Assembly (NCBI GenBank): GCA_947499715.1
Contig: CANMPL010000012.1
Location: 1 to 54,716 of the forward strand
Source of the DNA: an uncultured Paracoccaceae bacterium
GTDB taxonomy: Bacteria > Pseudomonadota > Alphaproteobacteria > Rhodobacterales > Rhodobacteraceae
Direction of reading: 5' to 3'
Length of the DNA: 54,716 nucleotides
The notes beneath the pieces are model-generated. The model made no database searches. It was not told the origin of the DNA and was given only the letters and a program-made list of their open reading frames with translations. The position numbers and the translations under genes are program-made. Shown here one piece after another: positions 50,652-54,716 of this stretch (within the stretch, counting starts at the first letter, position 1; each line of letters opens with the position of its first letter).

Positions 50652-51862
50652 CGCTCGATGCATCGAGCGGCGTTGAATTTGCCCGACGCCATTCAATCCC
50701 AACTGCGTTCGCAGGCATACCATTGGGCGCCATCGCTGGCATAGGAATGATCCTGCACTTCGAGATCGCGGTTCTCACATCACTTCTGACCCTTGCTTGC
50801 CTCGTAAAGCGAGCCGGCTGGACGGCCGTTGCGGCATGGGGTGCATCTTACGTGTTAGTCACCGGCGTTTGGCTCTTTCCTGCAGCAAATGGGATGCGCG
50901 AAGCTCTGATGTTGGCATGTGGCCTGCCGCTTCTCGGCGCAATCTTTTATGGCGGCGCGGGTTTCCTGCTTTCATACTTGCTGCGGTCAAATTTTACCTT
51001 GGCGTTCGGCTTGACCTTCGGTCTTGGTGAACTGGGCGCTGCACAGATTGGATTAAGTCAGGCCCCTATCGGCTTAGCCGTCATCGGATATGGCGCAGAA
51101 TGGGCCATTGTTGCTTTGGGCGTCTACGGAACCGGTTTTTTGATCGCCATATTGGCCGCATTGCTTAGTCGTTTTGGAACGCAGGGGCTTGCAGCCTGCA
51201 TTCCAATCGCCGTCCTTGCCCTCGCCATTCCAGGCGTCGAACGACCCGCATACGCCGGCCCCGAAGTCCAACTCATCGCCCACGATCCCGATGCTTTTCA
51301 GAAATGGACACCCAGCGGATCCATGGAGGCGATGGAGAAACTGGTGGCGCTTAGTCGCGAAACACCCGGCAAACTCCATCTCTGGCCCGAAAACGCTGTA
51401 ACCTCCTCGATGCGCGTCGATGAGGCGGTCAGACATATCCCGCCCGATGTCACGCCCGTCTTATTTGGGATGACAAGACTTGATCCCAAGACAGGGACCT
51501 ATCACAACGCCGCCGTCTTCGTTGATGAAGGCGGTACGTATCAGATCAGCGAGAAAGAGCATCTTTTGCCTGTAGCCGAAACCGGCACGAGCCTCAGCAA
51601 CCGCATACCATTGAGCGTGGGTGAGCGTCGTGTCATGACCTCGCGTGACGGCTCAAACCTGTTGGTTTTGATCTGTTATGACATTGCCTTCGGGCTCGGG
51701 GACCTCACCGATCTTGGCCCACTTGATGCAATCTACTTGCTGACAGCGGAAACAGGCTTTTGGCAGCCCGTCGGCTCAGGCATAACGGATCGCCACATTC
51801 GCGCCCGCGAAATCGAGACCGGTTTACATATCGTGAAGGTATCCGACTGGAATGCCGATTGA
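50645..51862 (+). CDS. traB: TraB-like conjugation protein (Lnt/nitrilase fold)
   Basis: The 405-residue protein has ~6-7 N-terminal membrane helices (residues ~20-190) and a C-terminal nitrilase-like domain. The triad Glu249 (LWPENAV), Lys304 (SEKEHLLP) and Cys344 (LICYDIAF) is intact. This is the architecture of apolipoprotein N-acyltransferase and of TraB from Ti-type plasmids, which aids conjugation. A lipoprotein gene overlaps its start, so a local lipid-modification partner is a reasonable idea. Length is shorter than Lnt. Confidence 0.85.
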   Translation: MVALDASSGVEFARRHSIPTAFAGIPLGAIAGIGMILHFEIAVLTSLLTLACLVKRAGWTAVAAWGASYVLVTGVWLFPAANGMREALMLACGLPLLGAIFYGGAGFLLSYLLRSNFTLAFGLTFGLGELGAAQIGLSQAPIGLAVIGYGAEWAIVALGVYGTGFLIAILAALLSRFGTQGLAACIPIAVLALAIPGVERPAYAGPEVQLIAHDPDAFQKWTPSGSMEAMEKLVALSRETPGKLHLWPENAVTSSMRVDEAVRHIPPDVTPVLFGMTRLDPKTGTYHNAAVFVDEGGTYQISEKEHLLPVAETGTSLSNRIPLSVGERRVMTSRDGSNLLVLICYDIAFGLGDLTDLGPLDAIYLLTAETGFWQPVGSGITDRHIRAREIETGLHIVKVSDWNAD

Positions 51863-51895
51863 AGCCTGCGGAACGACCACATGGAGAACGCAAGA

Positions 51896-52228
51896 ATGAT
51901 TGGACAATCATCAAGTGACAACGATCCGATACTCTACACATCAAATGGGGAACCTCGATCCGTCGAAGATATAGAAACGATCGTAAGGGGCCTCTTGGTC
52001 AAGATTGAAACTCAACATTCTGCGCGCCCAGATCACGTGTCGGCTCAGGCGGACATCAATGAAATACTCGACACCCAATCAACCTGGCTGAGACAGGCGA
52101 AGGCCGACCTCTCGCGCCGAGATCCCGTAGACGCGATCAATGATGCCGAAGCTCTATTGGATTTTGCACAAAGGCGTCTCACGTCGGTGTTTCATGGATC
52201 GCATTGTCCTGACACAATCAGCAGATGA
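51896..52228 (+). CDS. Unknown protein (110 aa)
   Basis: GGAG precedes ATG 51896; the in-frame ATG at 51881 has no ribosome-binding site. The protein is helical and acidic (VEDIETIVRGLLVKIETQHSARPDHVSAQADINEILDTQSTWLRQAKADLSRRDPVDAINDAEALLDFAQRRL). Its stop overlaps the DUF2726 start by 4 bp. Confidence 0.65.
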   Translation: MIGQSSSDNDPILYTSNGEPRSVEDIETIVRGLLVKIETQHSARPDHVSAQADINEILDTQSTWLRQAKADLSRRDPVDAINDAEALLDFAQRRLTSVFHGSHCPDTISR

Positions 52229-52710
52229 ATTTCCATGGCATACCTCTGTCAGTAACGACGGCCATCGCAATTGGCGCTGGCGCGGCCACAGCTGTCTGGA
52301 TCCTCAGCTTGCTTCTGAAGCCGCGGTTCCAACGAAAGCCACTGTTGAATAAGAGCGAGATCAAATTACGATCTCTTCTCTTGCGGCACATCCCAAGGGG
52401 TTTGCACCTGCTCAGTCAGGTCTCCTATGGCGAAATGCTGACGAACCGGAGCTACCGCCGCTTTCTCATCATCAACGCAAAACGGGCTGATTTTGTCATA
52501 TGTGATAGAGAGTTCAATCCGGTGGCCGTTGTCGAATATCAGGGCGCGGGCCACTACGGATCCGGTTGGCACGCGCGCCAAAACGCAAAACGAAGAGATC
52601 GTCAGAAACGTAGCGCACTTAGAGAGGCCGGCATCCCTTTGGTGGAGGTGCCTGCGCATTTTACGTCAAGAGGCGTTCAGCAGCTGCTAGTTCGGGTAAG
52701 CCTTGAATGA
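52225..52710 (+). CDS. DUF2726 protein with N-terminal membrane anchor
   Basis: The 161-residue protein has one N-terminal membrane helix (SVTTAIAIGAGAATAVWILSLLL). A DUF2726 domain follows: LLNKSEIKLRSLLLRHIP, LLSQVSYGEMLTN, KRADFVICDREFNPVAVVEYQGAGHYGSG, DRQKRSALREAGIPLVEVPA. This is a PD-(D/E)XK-like nuclease-related fold; the E-Y-Q and D-F-V-I-C-D strands carry the expected acidic residues. It is a member of the overlapping operon 50223-53140. Confidence 0.82.
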   Translation: MNFHGIPLSVTTAIAIGAGAATAVWILSLLLKPRFQRKPLLNKSEIKLRSLLLRHIPRGLHLLSQVSYGEMLTNRSYRRFLIINAKRADFVICDREFNPVAVVEYQGAGHYGSGWHARQNAKRRDRQKRSALREAGIPLVEVPAHFTSRGVQQLLVRVSLE

Positions 52711-52738
52711 GAATCGAAGGTCGGGAAGATTATCAGGT

Positions 52739-53140
52739 ATGTTGAGAGGTCTCATCATCCCTGCGCTATTCGGTTTTGCGGTGATCACTTACCTGGTGTT
52801 TCAAGCGGTTGAACGGTTCCCCTCGTTGCTAGGACCTGTCGTCGAAATGACGGCAATGAGGTCAGTCGAAGGGACCGTCACCCGAGTCAGAGATGGCGAT
52901 ACGATTGAGGTTCAAGGTGTCCCAATTCGGCTTGGTTCATTGGACTGCGCTGAGGCCGATACTATCGACGGAGAGCGGGCGACAGCAAGGATGAGAACCC
53001 TTGTGTCCAACCAAGTGCTCACTTGTCATCTGAACGGCCGTAAGAGCTATGACAGAGCCATCGGAAGCTGCAATCTAAGCGACGGCCGAAACCTCGGATC
53101 GATCATGATATCAGAACAGTATTGTCACCGGTTCTGGTGA
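52739..53140 (+). CDS. Membrane-anchored thermonuclease-like protein
   Basis: ATG 52739 is chosen over the overlapping TTG at 52703. A membrane helix (GLIIPALFGFAVITYLVF) is followed by the staphylococcal-nuclease core: GTVTRVRDGDTIEVQGVPIRLGSLDCAEADTIDGERATARMRTLV, then SYDRAIGSCNLSDGRNLGSIMISEQYCHRFW. The DGDTI and IRLGSLDCAE motifs contain the Asp, Arg and Glu used for metal and phosphate binding. A third catalytic Arg is probable in YDRAIG. It would cut DNA or RNA outside the inner membrane. Confidence 0.82.
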   Translation: MLRGLIIPALFGFAVITYLVFQAVERFPSLLGPVVEMTAMRSVEGTVTRVRDGDTIEVQGVPIRLGSLDCAEADTIDGERATARMRTLVSNQVLTCHLNGRKSYDRAIGSCNLSDGRNLGSIMISEQYCHRFW

Positions 53141-53164
53141 GATGTCAGTCAGCGGAACAACGAA

Positions 53165-53371
53165 ATGAAGAATGAATCCATCACTGCCGTTAGTGCGATC
53201 GCCACGTTGGAGGGCGGCAATCAAGTCAGTTTGTCCGATGGCGAAGTCAACCACGTCCTATATGGACTAACGCGATTGGAGACGACATCCCTCGGCTCAC
53301 ACATGAACGTCGCGAAAGTTGAAACATGCGACGGGCTTTTGCTTTGGTGTAAGGAACCCGTCTCTAGTTAA
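53165..53371 (+). CDS. Small unknown protein (68 aa)
   Basis: GGAA lies before ATG 53165. The sequence MKNESITAVSAIATLEGGNQ, then VSLSDGEVNHVLYGLTRLETTSLGSHMNVAKVETCDGLLLWCKEP, looks like a small beta-domain. It follows the thermonuclease gene after 24 bp and may be the last gene of the operon. Confidence 0.5.
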   Translation: MKNESITAVSAIATLEGGNQVSLSDGEVNHVLYGLTRLETTSLGSHMNVAKVETCDGLLLWCKEPVSS

Positions 53372-53612
53372 GGTATTGTCGAGAGGTGACGTTGTTAGAA
53401 CGCGCGGTCAGAGCCGCCCCAAAATGAAGAAGCTTGAACTACGGTCACCTCATGCTGAACGTCACACGAATCTGACCTTCGCGTCACAAACTGACCCAAT
53501 TGCAAAAGTGACAGTTACCCGTAGGGCGAAGACACGCTGCCCTGGGCGACCATGTGGCCGCTTTTCAATCTGGCTCAAAGAGACTGATTTAACGCTTTAG
53601 GGTAAGCGTTGA

Positions 53613-53774
53613 GTCAGCCTCAAGCAGGAGGCGATTTATTTCGAAGAAATCCGGGACGGCTTCCAGGCACAAAGGGTCGTCAATAACTGGATGGCATTCT
53701 ACAACACCGAGCGGCCACATTCCGCGCTTGATCGGAGAGCGGGATCTAGCCCGACGTTCCTCGTGCGTCTTTGA
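53613..53774 (+). pseudogene. C-terminal remnant of an IS3-family transposase
   Basis: The frame ending at TGA 53774 reads KQEAIYFEEIRDGFQAQRVV, then NNWMAFYNTERPHSALDRRAGSSP. The W-x-x-FYNTERPHSAL block and the final DDE-domain Glu region are diagnostic of IS3-type OrfB. Everything upstream of the last ~50 codons is missing. Confidence 0.8.
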
Positions 53775-53867
53775 TCTGCGATTCCGTCCCTAGTCGTTAT
53801 ACTGCGGGGTTTCTCCATCGAGATACCCGCTGAGTTTCTTACGGACGACCGACCAGATTGACTTAAT

Positions 53868-53881
53868 GTCTGACGTCAGAC
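53868..53881. promoter_or_regulatory. 14-bp perfect palindrome
   Basis: GTCTGACGTCAGAC is fully symmetric. It lies in non-coding DNA 50 bp beyond the end of the small minus-strand membrane-protein gene. The CGTCAGA half also occurs upstream of repA (4404-4410 and 4422-4428). Confidence 0.35.
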
Positions 53882-53936
53882 GGCAACATACTGCTAACCC
53901 TGATCAAATCATCGACCGGAATGACATTGACACATC

Positions 53937-54116
53937 TCAATTGTTTAAATCCGTAAAGTAATTGTCTGGCGGAGCTTTTCCAATAGTGGTCGGATCCTGT
54001 TCGCTCTTGATCCTCCCCTTTCCACCAAGAAAGGATGGTATCTTAAACACTACGAAGACAACCAACGCAATTAGCGTCCAGCCAAAAACGCTGATGGATC
54101 CCAAGAATTCAAGCAT
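53937..54116 (-). CDS. Small single-pass membrane protein (59 aa)
   Basis: GGGAG lies 8 nt before ATG 54116. The N-terminus MLEFLGSISVFGWTLIALVV then FVVFKIPSFL forms one hydrophobic helix, followed by a charged tail with GGKGRIKSEQDPTTIG. Too short for a family call; support is the ribosome-binding site and the helix. Confidence 0.4.
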   Translation of the reverse strand: MLEFLGSISVFGWTLIALVVFVVFKIPSFLGGKGRIKSEQDPTTIGKAPPDNYFTDLNN

Positions 54117-54702
54117 TCCACAGCTCCCAAGATGGACCAGACAAGTCAATTTGAGCGGATCTAGTCCCAATTTGATAACGAAAACCATTTGCGACATGGT
54201 GCGTCGACGTCAAGATTTTTTAGTAATACCATAAGTTGTCTTCATCTTCAATTGACGTTCACGCTGAGATCGACAAGTGGGGCAATCTGATCAAGGGTAG
54301 CGGGTGGTACTGCCTCATGATGCAGTCCCTCCACCACAGGTCCGAAATCGATGAAGATGGCGATCTTAGCGAATCCCTTCAAGTCAGGGTTCAGGACTTC
54401 ACGGACACCTATGACCCGGACAGGGCCCCTACTTTTCAACGGGGTTTTTGGTAGCGTCAATCGGGGTAGTTTGCGACTGTGCCAAAAAGGAGCGTTTTTG
54501 GAAAAGTGATTACTTTGGCATCGCTGACACGATGGCATAGGCGACTTGTCCCGATTGAGCTTTAAGATCATCAAGCTCGACACTCATCATTGCTTTACCT
54601 ATCTGGTCGCCCTGTTCTGTAGGGCTTACGCTTTGAAGGTGGACCTGTCGCGGTTTGATGCCGCTCCTTTGATAGCATTTACTGCAACAAAGGAGACTGA
54701 CT
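54117..54702. other. Non-coding or degenerate stretch before the window edge
   Basis: Open frames of 72 (plus) and 111 codons (minus) cross here in opposite directions, and neither shows a family motif. No repeats or terminators were seen. Confidence 0.4.
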
Positions 54703-54716
54703 ATGGGACTGAAACG
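54703..54716 (+). CDS. Start of a gene cut by the window edge
   Basis: AAAGGAGA sits 8-9 nt before an ATG that opens MGLK and runs off the end. The ribosome-binding site is excellent, but only five codons are visible, so no product can be named. Confidence 0.35.

Noticed and set aside
54248-54583. 111-codon minus-strand ORF and the opposing 72-codon plus ORF
   Set aside because: Mutually overlapping, neither with motif or start signal; I could not decide for either.

Overview
The window reads as one side of a low-copy repABC-type replicon (plasmid or chromid) from an alphaproteobacterium, most probably a Rhodobacteraceae/Roseobacter-group species. The evidence is a complete repA-repB-repC cassette with a counter-transcribed RNA locus and palindromic partition-like sites, a DUF1403/ScpB/tyrosine-recombinase neighbourhood, a VPLPA-CTERM protein, tandem DUF736 domains, an ArdC-like protein, and a MobF relaxase with a TraD-type coupling protein. 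No rRNA, tRNA or CRISPR array was seen.

Layout. (1) 0.15-4.25 kb: a Fic-domain protein with its own operator-like repeats, then a ScpB-like protein and a DUF1403 protein (overlapping, minus strand), divergent from a tyrosine recombinase. A lox/dif-like inverted repeat lies between them. (2) 4.3-8.1 kb: the repABC replicon, with a DnaA box upstream and two perfect palindromes (GTCCACCGCGGTGGAC core) just after repC. (3) 8.5-9.2 kb: a decayed IS6-family transposase. (4) 9.7-26.4 kb: an accessory block on the plus strand. It holds a large ParB-domain protein, a 1.4 kb-codon methyltransferase-plus-Strawberry-notch-type helicase, DUF3768, Uma2-type nuclease, tandem DUF736, ArdC, a PP-loop ATPase coupled to RadC, and DUF2493. 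Many of these genes are separated by strong hairpins. A VPLPA-CTERM protein and a small zinc-ribbon protein sit on the minus strand inside it.

(5) 26.5-36.7 kb: a complete metabolic cassette. It has a sugar ABC importer (binding protein, ATPase, two permeases), an SMP-30 lactonase, 2-keto-3-deoxygalactonate kinase, KDPGal aldolase and galactonate dehydratase, all one minus-strand run. A two-component system is divergent from it. Together they give a De Ley-Doudoroff galactose/galactonate route lacking only the sugar dehydrogenase. (6) 24.97-25.46 and 37.71-38.19 kb: two nearly identical ~487-bp non-coding direct repeats that bracket the sugar cassette. Each sits just upstream of a plasmid gene that ends in the same 20-base terminator stem. 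(7) 38.6-42.4 kb: small genes of unknown function and an alpha/beta hydrolase.

(8) 42.5-53.4 kb: conjugation/mobilisation genes. They are a lysozyme-like exported protein, a 19-bp perfect inverted repeat with a third copy (oriT candidate), a small gene, MobF relaxase-helicase, TraD-like coupling protein, DsbA-like oxidoreductase, lipoprotein, TraB/Lnt-like protein, DUF2726, and thermonuclease-like protein. (9) 53.6-54.7 kb: an IS3 remnant and mostly non-coding DNA up to a gene start cut by the window edge.

The best candidates for something undescribed are the recombinase-DUF1403-ScpB module with its intergenic site, the hairpin-insulated methyltransferase-helicase/ParB/PP-loop/RadC block, and the duplicated structured leader. 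All family assignments were made by reading motifs; no database search was run.
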